Positions 1 through 6,121 are shown, counted from the first letter of the stretch. The stretch is DNA of 7,142 nt from CAZYTO01 sp964650405 (GCA_964650405.1 CAZYTO010000285.1:1-7142); one strand, 5' to 3'. Numbers and translations: made by a program. Notes: generated from the sequence alone by a model not told the origin.

Positions 1-236
1 ACAGCGTGTTCCGAATTACGCCGGCTGCGATTGACGTGAACGACACGCGCGGGCCGTTCCGGCCGTGCAGCGAAAGGGGAGGCGCCTCCTCCCGCGGGCC
101 GCGAGCCGCCTCCTGCCCGCTCGGCCTGGGCCGAATGATGATGCGTTGCCCGGGCGCAGGCGCTTAGCCCTTTCGCGTCTTCGACCCGGGTCCCTCCGCG
201 TTTTTCCCCGTCAACCAGCGAACGCAAAGCACCTTC
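1..236. other. GC-rich leader, no gene recognised
   Basis: No reading frame here looks like a protein. A frame open from the left edge to a stop at 165-167 is rich in Arg, Pro and Ser and matches no family I know; the other two forward frames stop at 32-34 and 37-39. The stretch is rich in self-complementary segments: a 12-base palindrome at 78-89, a 6-bp inverted pair at 94-99 / 115-120, a 5-6 bp hairpin at 121-134, and the palindrome ACCCGGGT at 184-191. It probably carries the 5' untranslated leader and promoter of the downstream gene, but I could not place a sigma-70 promoter: TTGACG at 31-36 has no -10 partner at normal spacing. Confidence 0.4.
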
Positions 237-243
237 AGGAGGG
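237..243 (+). promoter_or_regulatory. Strong ribosome binding site for the trans-sulfuration gene
   Basis: AGGAGGG lies five bases before the ATG at 249, a near-perfect Shine-Dalgarno match that fixes this start. GGAGGG (238-243) is exactly complementary to CCCTCC at 192-197, and AGGAGG (237-242) to CCTCCT at 85-90 and at 109-114, so the site could be masked by leader pairing. That masking is inference. Confidence 0.8.
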
Positions 244-248
244 TTGCC

Positions 249-1484
249 ATGTCCTACCGTTTCGATACGCTTGCCATCCATGCCGGCGAGGCCGATGAGC
301 CCACCGGCGCCGTCACCGTTCCCATCTACCAGACCTCTACCTACCGCCAGCCCGAGCCCGGCGTCCACCTCGGCGGCTTCGGCTACTCGCGCACCGAGCA
401 CCCCACGCGCAAAGCGCTGGAGGACAATCTCGCCGCCCTGGAGGGCGCCAGCTACGGCCTGGCCTTCGCCACCGGCATGGCCGCCATCCACAACGTGCTG
501 TCGGTCCTGCGGAAGGGCGACCACGTCGTCTCTACGCGCGATCTCTATGGCGGCGCGTGGCGCATCTTCACCAAGTTCTTCGCCAAGTTCGGCATTGACT
601 TCACCTTCGTCGACGCCGCCGACTTGCAGGCCGTAGGCGCCGCAATCCGGCCGGAGACGCGGCTGCTGTGGTTGGAGACACCGTCCAATCCGCTTCTGCG
701 CGTCACCGACATCGCCGCCTGCGCGGCCATCGCCCGGGACGCCGGCGTGCTGACCGTCGTGGACAACACCTTCGCCACGCCGGTGCTGCAGCAGCCGTTC
801 GCCCTCGGCGCGGACATCGTCGTCCACTCCACGACGAAGTACATCAACGGTCACAGCGACTCGCTCGGCGGCGTGGTCATCACCAACGACGAAGCGCTGT
901 TCGCCGAGCTGAAGTTCTTCCAGAACGCCATCGGGGCCGTGCCCGGGCCGAATGACTGCTTCCTCATCCTGCGCGGCGCGAAGACGCTGTCGCTCCGTGT
1001 ACATCGGCACTGCGACAACGCCGAGGAGGTCGTGGCGTACCTGAGGCGCCATACGAGGGTGAGGCGGGTGTTCTATCCCGACGATGACGCCGTGGCCCGC
1101 CGGCAGATGACCCGTTTCGGGGCCATCGTGTCGTTCGAGATCGACGGCGACGGCGAAGCCGCGCGCGCTTTCGCCCGGCGCCTGCGCCTCTGGACGCTCG
1201 CCGAGAGCCTCGGCAGCGTGAAGAGCCTCTTCTGCCATCCGCCGACCATGACCCACGCCTCGGTGGAGCCCGAGGTGCGCCGCAAAGTCGGCATCAGCGA
1301 CTCGCTCATCCGGCTGTCGGTCGGCCTGGAGGACGTCCGGGATCTCATCGACGACCTTGCGCAAGCGCTCGACGACGGCCAGGCCCTGGACTGCGGCGCG
1401 GAAGCCGTTTCCGAGCGGCGAGTCGCGGCCGAGAGCGGCGGCGAGGTGGCCGTCCTCCAAGGAGAGACCCCGTGCGCCGTGTGA
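249..1484 (+). CDS. PLP-dependent trans-sulfuration enzyme (cystathionine gamma-synthase/lyase family)
   Basis: A 411-residue cytosolic Cys/Met-metabolism PLP enzyme of fold type I. Family landmarks are present: Y46 and R48 (GYSR), which bind the cofactor phosphate of the partner subunit; the glycine turn ATGMAA (74-79); Y100, which stacks on the ring; D172 (VDNTFATP), which pairs with the pyridine nitrogen; K197 (HSTTKY), the Schiff-base lysine; and R355 (IRLSVGLED), which binds the substrate carboxylate. The ATG follows a strong ribosome site. Three things are odd. The loop after YP at 276-277 is about five residues shorter than usual. The specificity-linked glutamate of the usual VESL motif is lysine (K325). 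About 30 residues of unconserved tail follow the domain. The next gene is homoserine dehydrogenase, overlapping by 13 bases, which supports a role around homoserine and methionine. Synthase, beta-lyase, gamma-lyase and acyl-homoserine sulfhydrylase cannot be told apart from sequence alone. Confidence 0.93.
   Translation: MSYRFDTLAIHAGEADEPTGAVTVPIYQTSTYRQPEPGVHLGGFGYSRTEHPTRKALEDNLAALEGASYGLAFATGMAAIHNVLSVLRKGDHVVSTRDLYGGAWRIFTKFFAKFGIDFTFVDAADLQAVGAAIRPETRLLWLETPSNPLLRVTDIAACAAIARDAGVLTVVDNTFATPVLQQPFALGADIVVHSTTKYINGHSDSLGGVVITNDEALFAELKFFQNAIGAVPGPNDCFLILRGAKTLSLRVHRHCDNAEEVVAYLRRHTRVRRVFYPDDDAVARRQMTRFGAIVSFEIDGDGEAARAFARRLRLWTLAESLGSVKSLFCHPPTMTHASVEPEVRRKVGISDSLIRLSVGLEDVRDLIDDLAQALDDGQALDCGAEAVSERRVAAESGGEVAVLQGETPCAV
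1459..1465 (+). promoter_or_regulatory. Ribosome binding site of hom, inside the preceding gene
   Basis: AAGGAGA ends six bases before the GTG at 1472. A second GTG at 1481, in a GTGA overlap with the previous stop codon, is 15 bases away and therefore less likely. The site lies in the last codons of the trans-sulfuration gene, so the two genes are probably translationally coupled. Confidence 0.65.
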
Positions 1485-2437
1485 ACATCGGCCTTCTCGG
1501 TTGTGGCACGGTCGGCCGCGGCTTCGTGGAACTACTCGCGCGGGAGCGCGAGCGCATCCGCGGGGCGGCCGCGGTCGACCTGCAGCTCACACGCATCCTC
1601 GTGCGCGACGCCGGCCGGAATCGCCCGGGCATCGACCCGGGCCTCCTGACCGACCGCGCCCTGGAAGTGCTCGACGGCGACTGCGACGTCGTCGTCGAGC
1701 TCGTCGGCGGTGTGACGTGTGCGGGCGCCTATGTCCGCCACGCACTGACCGCCCGGCGCCATGTCGTCACGGCGAACAAGGCGCTCCTGGCCAGCGACGG
1801 TGCCGACCTGTTCGCCCTGGCGCGCAAGAGCGGCGTGAAGATCGGCTTCGAAGCCAGCGTCTGCGGCGGCATCCCGATCGTCCGGGCTCTGCAGCACGGC
1901 CTGGCCGGCGACTCGATCGAGAGTATCGCCGGCATCCTGAACGGTACGACCAACTACATCCTGACGCGCATGGAAGAGGACAACCTCGACTTCGACGCCG
2001 CGCTGCGCCTGGCCCAGCAGCGGGGATTCGCCGAGGCCGATCCGTCGCTGGACGTGGACGGCCATGACGCTGCCCAGAAGCTGCGGATCCTGGCGGAGCT
2101 GGCCTGGGGGCCACCGCCAAGCGTCAAGCTGCGCGTGGCCGGAATTCGCGACGTCACCCGCGCCGAGCTCGAGGGCGCCACGTCGCGCAGCGCCGTTGTC
2201 CGGCACGTGGCGAGCGCACGGCCGATTGCAGGCGGCATCGAATTGCGCGTCGAGCGGCGCGAGCTGCCGCTGGCGCACCGGCTGGCCTCGGTGAAGGAGG
2301 AGCACAACGGAGTGGTGATTCGCGGGAGGGCGGTCGGGGAAATCGCCTTCAGCGGGCGCGGTGCCGGGTCGCTGCCGACAGCCGCCGCCGTGCTGTCGGA
2401 CGTCATCGAGCTCTCACGGACAATCCACGCACATTAA
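1472..2437 (+). CDS. hom: Homoserine dehydrogenase, short form without ACT domain
   Basis: A 321-residue enzyme that reduces aspartate semialdehyde to homoserine with NAD(P)H, the branch point to threonine and methionine. The N-terminal Rossmann domain carries GLLGCGTVG (residues 7-15; GxGxxG at 10-15). N102-K103 (TANKALLA), E127, the ILNGTTNYIL block (155-164), E188, D199 and K203 (FAEADPSLDVDGHDAAQK) match the substrate-binding and catalytic residues of the family. GAGSLPTAAAVLSD (298-311) is the usual close of the catalytic region, and the protein ends ten residues later. Most bacterial monofunctional enzymes are about 430 residues and add an ACT domain that senses threonine; here that domain is absent. 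This is a natural-looking end rather than a frameshift, because what follows is intergenic. The start is GTG, chosen from the ribosome site at 1459. It forms an operon with the preceding gene. Confidence 0.95.
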   Translation: MRRVNIGLLGCGTVGRGFVELLARERERIRGAAAVDLQLTRILVRDAGRNRPGIDPGLLTDRALEVLDGDCDVVVELVGGVTCAGAYVRHALTARRHVVTANKALLASDGADLFALARKSGVKIGFEASVCGGIPIVRALQHGLAGDSIESIAGILNGTTNYILTRMEEDNLDFDAALRLAQQRGFAEADPSLDVDGHDAAQKLRILAELAWGPPPSVKLRVAGIRDVTRAELEGATSRSAVVRHVASARPIAGGIELRVERRELPLAHRLASVKEEHNGVVIRGRAVGEIAFSGRGAGSLPTAAAVLSDVIELSRTIHAH

Positions 2438-2458
2438 CATAATCTATCTTACTTGACG
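2433..2458 (+). promoter_or_regulatory. Candidate upstream element of lptFG (ATTAAC..AATCTATC..CTT)
   Basis: ATTAAC (2433-2438, overlapping the hom stop), AATCTATC (2441-2448) and CTT (2452-2454) lie on the coding strand about 97 bases before the lptFG start. The same three blocks, with spacers of 4 and 4 instead of 2 and 3, lie on the minus strand at 5728-5704, about 88 bases before the secreted-protein gene. This may be a shared promoter or operator. TTGACG at 2453-2458 resembles a -35 box but has no convincing -10 box. Confidence 0.35.
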
Positions 2459-2545
2459 GTGCGGAAAACGTTCCGGGACGTGAGCAATGCCCTGCCGCGA
2501 ATCAGCGAATAAGCGTCTAACCCGAAGACTTACAATGAGCTGCGG
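2459..2545 (+). other. Leader of lptFG with a small hairpin
   Basis: A 5-bp stem with loop AACG (CGGAA 2462-2466 / TTCCG 2471-2475) is followed by no T-run, so it is a poor terminator for hom. There is no good Shine-Dalgarno sequence before the ATG at 2546. A four-codon reading frame (2535-2549) ends in a TGA that overlaps that ATG; it may couple initiation or be chance. Confidence 0.3.
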
Positions 2546-5005
2546 ATGAAGATCCTCACGCGCTACATCTTCCGGGAGATGCTGGTCCCCACGGTCCTGG
2601 GGTTCATCTTCTACACGTTCCTGATCCTGACCCGGCAGCTCTTCGACCTGGCCGGCATGGTCATCAAGCGCTCGCTGCCGGCCGGCACGGTCTTCACCAT
2701 GCTCGGGCTCTCCCTGCCGAACATCATCGTGCTCACGGTGCCCATGTCGTTTCTCTTCGGCGTCCTGCTGGCTGTGGGACGGCTCTCGTCCGACTCCGAG
2801 ATCATCGCCATGCGCGCGCTGGGCGTCTCCATGCGCACGCTCTACCGGCCGGTCTTCTTCTTCAGCTTCGTCATCTTCCTGCTCAACCTCTACCTGATGA
2901 ACGTCCTGCTGCCGAAGGGCAACTCGGGGCTCATGGCCATCAAGTACGAGATTGCCACCTCGCAGGCCTCGAACCAGATCCAGCCGCGGGTCTTCTACGA
3001 CGACTACGAAAACCTCATGATCTACGTGAACGACGTCGACTCCCACGGCAAGTGGAAGGGAGTCTTCGTCGCCGACAGCCGCGGTGAAGAGGCCAATCCC
3101 ACCGGCACGACGCCGGCCCAGCTCGTGGAGGCGGCGCGGCGCAACACGACGTTCTTCGGCGCCCAGCACGGCACGACCCGCATCGTCGTGGCCGAGACCG
3201 GAACCCTGACCTACGTCAAGAAGACCAAGCAGATCTGGCTGAACCTGACCAACGCCGAGACGCACCTCTGGGATCCGCGGAAGTCCGACCGCTACGACGA
3301 GAACCGCAATGCCGGCCAGCAGATGCGCCTGCCGGAAAAGATGGTCACCCCGGGAGACGCGGCCTACACCCGCGTCCGTACCCTCCGCGAGCTGAACCTC
3401 GGTGAGTTGTGGGAACAGTCCCGGCTGACGAAGAACAGCCCGAACGACGCCGACCAGGAGATCTACCGGCTCGCGTGGGTGGAGATGCACAAGAAGTTCG
3501 CCATTCCCTGCGCGGCCATCGTCTTCGGCATCCTCGGCCTGCCACTGGGCATCACCAACCGCCGCGGCGGCAAAAGCTCAGGCTTTTCTTTAAGTGTCGG
3601 CATCATCCTTGTCTACTACGTCATGATCATCAACGGCGAGCACCTGGCCGGCTCCGGCCGGATCTCGCCGGCCATCGGCATGTGGGCGCCGAACCTGCTG
3701 CTGCTGGCGCTCGGCGTCTGGGCCCTGCGCCGCGCCAACCGCGACACCGGCGCCAGCCGGCAGGAAGCGACGTGGTGGAAGCGCCTGGCCGGCCTGGTCC
3801 AGGTACAGCGCCTGCGCCGGCGCCATCCGGAGGTCATGGCCCGCAAGTGCGGCGTCGTGGCCGCGGCCAGCGCCGAGGAAGAGGAGCCGGCCGTCCTGCG
3901 CCGCCTGGACATCACCTTCCCCAACATCATCGACCGCTACGTCATCCGGGAGTACGTGAAGATCCTGGCCCTGGTGCTGCTGTCCACCCTGGCCCTCTTC
4001 GTCATCGTCGACTACACCGACCTGGCCGGCGACATCCGCCGCAACCACATCGCCTTCCACACCGTCTTCGCCTACTACCGGTTCATGGTCTTCCAGATCC
4101 TGAACTTCTCCGTGCCCATCTCCGTCCTGGTGGCCACGCTGGTGACGTTCGCCCTCTTCTCGAAGAACAACGAAGTGACGGCCTTCAAATCGAGCGGCGT
4201 CTCGCTGTACCGCATCGCTCTGCCGGTGGTCATCTTCGGTCTCCTGACCAGCGGCATGGCCTACCTGCTGCTCGATTACGTCCTGCCGTACTCGAACCGC
4301 CGCGCCGAAGAGCTGCACAACAAGATCAAGAACAACAAGAGCGTGGCCGTGGCCAGCCAGCAGCAGAAGCTGTGGTTCCACGGGCACGGCAACTACATCA
4401 TCAACTTCCTGTCCTACGACCGCGTCCGCAAGGAGCTCTCGCAGGTGCAGGTCTTCGAGTTCCACCCGCAGGAATTCCGCCTGGCCCGGCGCGTCTATGC
4501 CTCCACGGCCCGGTGGGACGGCCAGGGATGGGTCTTCGACCACGGCTGGATGCGCTCGTTCCCCGACAAGGGCGGCTCGACCTTCGCCCTGATCACGTCC
4601 CCCCTCCGCCTCTTCTACAGCGAGAAACCGTCCGACTTCGAGGCGGAGGTCAAGCTGCCGGACCAGATGACCTTCAACCAGTTGCGGACTTACATCGACA
4701 CCATCCGCAGCTCGGGCTACTCGGCCGAACAGCTCTCGGTGAAGCTCTACGAGAAGACATCGTGGCCGTTCCTCAGCCTGGTCATGTGCCTCATCGCCCT
4801 GCCCTTCGCCTTCAAGATCGGCAAGGCCGGCGCTCTCTACGGCATCACCATCGCCCTCGTCCTGGGCCTCTTCTACTGGCTCGTCTACGCCATCTTCACC
4901 AAGTTCGGCGAAGCCGGAAACCTCCCCCCGCTCCTCGCCGCCTGGAGCGCGAACATCCTCTTCGCCATCGCGGCGCTGTACATGTTTCTACGGGTGGAGA
5001 CGTGA
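2546..5005 (+). CDS. Fused LptF-LptG lipopolysaccharide-export permease
   Basis: An 819-residue inner-membrane protein containing two complete YjgP/YjgQ permease units. LptF and LptG are normally separate proteins of about 360 residues that, with the LptB ATPase, pull lipopolysaccharide out of the inner membrane. The LptF-like half (about 1-396) opens with MKILTRYIFREML and has membrane segments near 11-35, 54-78, 101-122, 318-336, 347-365 and 376-396. The LptG-like half (about 458-819) opens with NIIDRYVIREY and has segments near 470-490, 513-538, 557-578, 739-757, 762-784 and 795-814. Each half has a large periplasmic beta-rich loop (123-317 and 579-738). The coupling helices that contact LptB are visible as GRLSSDSEIIAMRALGVS and FSKNNEVTAFKSSGVS, with the conserved glutamates at E85 and E543. 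The linker 397-457 is basic and then acidic (EEEE at 444-447) and should be cytoplasmic. LptB and LptC are not in the window. The reading frame is unbroken, so this is a real fusion unless there is an assembly error in the linker. Confidence 0.95.
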   Translation: MKILTRYIFREMLVPTVLGFIFYTFLILTRQLFDLAGMVIKRSLPAGTVFTMLGLSLPNIIVLTVPMSFLFGVLLAVGRLSSDSEIIAMRALGVSMRTLYRPVFFFSFVIFLLNLYLMNVLLPKGNSGLMAIKYEIATSQASNQIQPRVFYDDYENLMIYVNDVDSHGKWKGVFVADSRGEEANPTGTTPAQLVEAARRNTTFFGAQHGTTRIVVAETGTLTYVKKTKQIWLNLTNAETHLWDPRKSDRYDENRNAGQQMRLPEKMVTPGDAAYTRVRTLRELNLGELWEQSRLTKNSPNDADQEIYRLAWVEMHKKFAIPCAAIVFGILGLPLGITNRRGGKSSGFSLSVGIILVYYVMIINGEHLAGSGRISPAIGMWAPNLLLLALGVWALRRANRDTGASRQEATWWKRLAGLVQVQRLRRRHPEVMARKCGVVAAASAEEEEPAVLRRLDITFPNIIDRYVIREYVKILALVLLSTLALFVIVDYTDLAGDIRRNHIAFHTVFAYYRFMVFQILNFSVPISVLVATLVTFALFSKNNEVTAFKSSGVSLYRIALPVVIFGLLTSGMAYLLLDYVLPYSNRRAEELHNKIKNNKSVAVASQQQKLWFHGHGNYIINFLSYDRVRKELSQVQVFEFHPQEFRLARRVYASTARWDGQGWVFDHGWMRSFPDKGGSTFALITSPLRLFYSEKPSDFEAEVKLPDQMTFNQLRTYIDTIRSSGYSAEQLSVKLYEKTSWPFLSLVMCLIALPFAFKIGKAGALYGITIALVLGLFYWLVYAIFTKFGEAGNLPPLLAAWSANILFAIAALYMFLRVET

Positions 5006-5007
5006 GG

Positions 5008-5084
5008 AAAGTGCCGAGTGCCGAGTGCCGAGTGCCGAGCCGCTCATGCCTCCTCGGCACTCGGCACTCAGCACTCGGCACTTT
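5008..5084. terminator. Heptamer-repeat hairpin, bidirectional terminator
   Basis: The left arm 5008-5039 and right arm 5053-5084 pair at 31 of 32 positions (the mismatch is C5022 with A5070) around a 13-base loop. The left arm holds four tandem copies of AGTGCCG; the right arm holds the complementary CGGCACT units, one with an A in place of G. On the plus strand the stem ends in TTTT, suiting it as an intrinsic terminator for lptFG. On the minus strand it ends in TTTCC and starts right after the TAG of the secreted-protein gene. It fills nearly all of the space between the two convergent genes. Confidence 0.8.
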
Positions 5085-5085
5085 T

Positions 5086-5622
5086 CTAGAACCACTCGCT
5101 CTTGCCCTTCGAGGCCACGGGCTGGCGGCGGGCGTTGACGGTCAGGGTGGCGAAGCCGGCGGTGTGAGCGAGGCGGTCGACGGCGCCGATGGAGAGCGTG
5201 TTGCGTCCGCGCTCCACGATCAGATCGACGAGGCACTGTCCCGTACCGCATTCGGCGTGCTGCACGTCCGAGAGCTGTCCTCGCGAATTGGCCACGGCGA
5301 AGGAGAGGCGCACCGGGCCGACGGCGTTCTCCGACATCCGCACCAGCATCGGCACGTGGCAGGTGTCCGACTCGCAGCGGGTCACTTCACCCGTGACGAC
5401 GGTCAGGGGCATGCGGTCGTTGACCGGGGCGAGCAGGTTGGCCAGGACGCGATCGTCGACGTGATCGATCACGCCGCGGGAGACGGGGACGTTGTGGGTG
5501 ACCAGGGCCGGAGTGGGTACGGGGACGGCGTCACCGGTGCTGGGGGCAGGCCGCTCGTGCGCGAAGGCCAGGGGGGCCAACGCAGTGAGCAACCAAATCG
5601 CCGAGAGCCTTGCGACGCGCAT
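5086..5622 (-). CDS. Secreted protein with two CX4C cysteine pairs, function unknown
   Basis: A 178-residue protein I do not recognise. Residues 1-21 (MRVARLSAIWLLTALAPLAFA) form a typical Sec signal peptide with cleavage likely after AFA; there is no lipobox cysteine. A Pro/Ala-rich stretch (about 25-48) is followed by what reads as a beta-rich domain (about 50-165). Four cysteines, C83/C88 and C125/C130, form two CX4C pairs, each inside a beta-like segment, consistent with two short disulfide loops in the periplasm. The segment GRNTLSIGAVDRLAHTAGFATLTV (139-162) has the look of an Ig-like beta sandwich edge, but this is only an impression. ATG at 5622 is preferred over an adjacent GTG at 5625, because GGAGGA is four bases from the ATG but only one from the GTG. 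It is monocistronic by layout, converging with lptFG. Confidence 0.75.
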   Translation of the reverse strand: MRVARLSAIWLLTALAPLAFAHERPAPSTGDAVPVPTPALVTHNVPVSRGVIDHVDDRVLANLLAPVNDRMPLTVVTGEVTRCESDTCHVPMLVRMSENAVGPVRLSFAVANSRGQLSDVQHAECGTGQCLVDLIVERGRNTLSIGAVDRLAHTAGFATLTVNARRQPVASKGKSEWF

Positions 5623-5626
5623 CACG

Positions 5627-5632
5627 TCCTCC
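5627..5632 (-). promoter_or_regulatory. Ribosome binding site of the secreted-protein gene
   Basis: On the minus strand GGAGGA is followed by CGTG and then ATG (5622-5620). The four-base spacing favours the ATG over the GTG at 5625-5623. Confidence 0.65.
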
Positions 5633-5642
5633 GCTGGGTTGT

Positions 5643-5678
5643 GCGCTAACGGTAGCGCGGTCCACGTTACGCCAACGT
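5643..5678 (-). promoter_or_regulatory. Two dyads in the upstream region of the secreted-protein gene
   Basis: GCGCTA (5643-5648) and TAGCGC (5653-5658) form a 6-bp stem with a 4-base loop, beginning 20 bases before the start codon. Just upstream, ACGTT (5664-5668) and AACGT (5674-5678) form a second inverted pair with a 5-base centre. They could be operator half-sites or leader hairpins. No protein partner can be named. Confidence 0.3.
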
Positions 5679-5700
5679 CACGGAGAGGTTACAACGAAAC

Positions 5701-5746
5701 GCGAAGTTCCGATAGATTGAGCGTTAATCAGCGGGCTGGAGAGTGG
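5701..5746. repeat. Imperfect 46-base direct repeat, copy 1
   Basis: It aligns with 6041-6086 in the same orientation: about 39 of 47 columns agree with two one-base gaps. The shared core is GCGAAG, four bases, GATAGATT, one base, AGCGT, then GCGGG, CTGGAGA and TGG. This copy includes, on the minus strand, the AATCTATC element also found before lptFG. Neither copy shows terminal inverted repeats or a transposase. Confidence 0.7.
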
Positions 5747-5785
5747 CTTCGGACGCCATCGTCACGGAATCCGTATTGCTACGGC

Positions 5786-6028
5786 CGATCTGAAGATGTC
5801 CTCTACCTTTGCTTCCGGCAGGCGAGCGTCAGCTCGGCGCGCTTCGAGAATCTCGGCGGCACACGCTTCGAGTTTCTCGATCCCTTCACCCTTCGGCACG
5901 ACAGTTGGGTCGCCGTCAGCGAGTCCGCGCTGAAGTTCCTGAACCGGAATCACGAATACGACTGGCTGTCGGCATACGCACCCGTCGAACGGGTGGGAAA
6001 GACGATCCGGCTGTACCACATCCCATAG
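5786..6028 (+). pseudogene. Orphan C-terminal fragment resembling a membrane glycosyltransferase
   Basis: In one frame up to TAG 6026-6028 the translation ends with WVAVSESALKFLN, then YDWLSAYAPVERVGKTIRLYHIP in two adjoining pieces. This order (A-V-S, a hydrophobic L, Y-x-W-L, P-V-x-R-V-G-x-x-I, L-Y-x-I-P) is the pattern I know from the extreme C-terminus of GT39-like polyisoprenyl-phosphate-sugar mannosyltransferase membrane proteins. The frame stays open upstream to 5492, but that part is antisense to the secreted gene and looks non-coding. No ATG or membrane helices precede the similar segment, so I read it as the remnant of a gene whose body is gone. It lies between the two 46-base repeats. 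The exact left boundary is uncertain. Confidence 0.45.
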
Positions 6029-6040
6029 CCTCGGTGCTGA

Positions 6041-6086
6041 GCGAAGCTGCGATAGATTCAGCGTCTTCAGCGGGGCTGGAGAATGG
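6041..6086. repeat. Imperfect 46-base direct repeat, copy 2
   Basis: Partner of 5701-5746, beginning 12 bases after the stop codon of the glycosyltransferase-like remnant and ending eight bases before the pckA terminator-like hairpin. The GATAGATT core is at 6051-6058. An added inverted pair, GCTGA (6036-6040) and TCAGC (6058-6062), brackets the first half of this copy. Confidence 0.7.
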
Positions 6087-6093
6087 AAACACA

Positions 6094-6121
6094 AAGGGCG
6101 AAGGATTCCTCCTTCGCCCTT
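6094..6121 (-). terminator. Terminator-like hairpin downstream of pckA
   Basis: A perfect 12-bp stem (6094-6105 with 6110-6121) with a 4-base loop lies 24 bases beyond the pckA stop codon. On the minus strand it is followed by TGTGTTTCC, a modest T-rich run. The arm 6094-6105 is equally complementary to a second copy at 6131-6142, so an alternative stem with a 25-base loop is possible. Confidence 0.6.

Noticed and set aside
1..248. A known SAM or SAH riboswitch upstream of the methionine-related gene
   Set aside because: I looked for the conserved cores of SAM-I/IV, SAM-II/V and SAH motifs and did not find them; only generic hairpins and anti-Shine-Dalgarno segments are present.
65..298. A 77-codon frame in the leader
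   Set aside because: Arg/Pro-rich, no family, and it overlaps the start of the well-supported trans-sulfuration gene in another frame.
2453..2481. TTGACG as the -35 box of an lptFG promoter
   Set aside because: No -10-like hexamer lies 16-18 bases downstream.
2535..2549. A four-codon leader peptide whose TGA overlaps the lptFG ATG
   Set aside because: It lacks a ribosome site and is short enough to occur by chance; mentioned only as a possible coupling device.
2444..3490. A 348-codon open frame on the minus strand under lptFG
   Set aside because: Rich in Asp, Glu, His, Val and Arg with no recognisable domain; it is antisense to a clearly conserved membrane protein.
3409..5649. A 746-codon open frame on the plus strand overlapping lptFG and the secreted gene
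   Set aside because: Its translation is a low-complexity run of Arg, Pro, His, Gly and Leu, as expected from the shifted frame of GC-rich coding DNA; it crosses the terminator hairpin and has no family motif.
5492..6028. The whole 178-codon plus-strand frame as a gene
   Set aside because: Its first part is antisense to the signal peptide and start region of the secreted-protein gene and shows no protein-like pattern; only the last part from about 5786 looks protein-derived.
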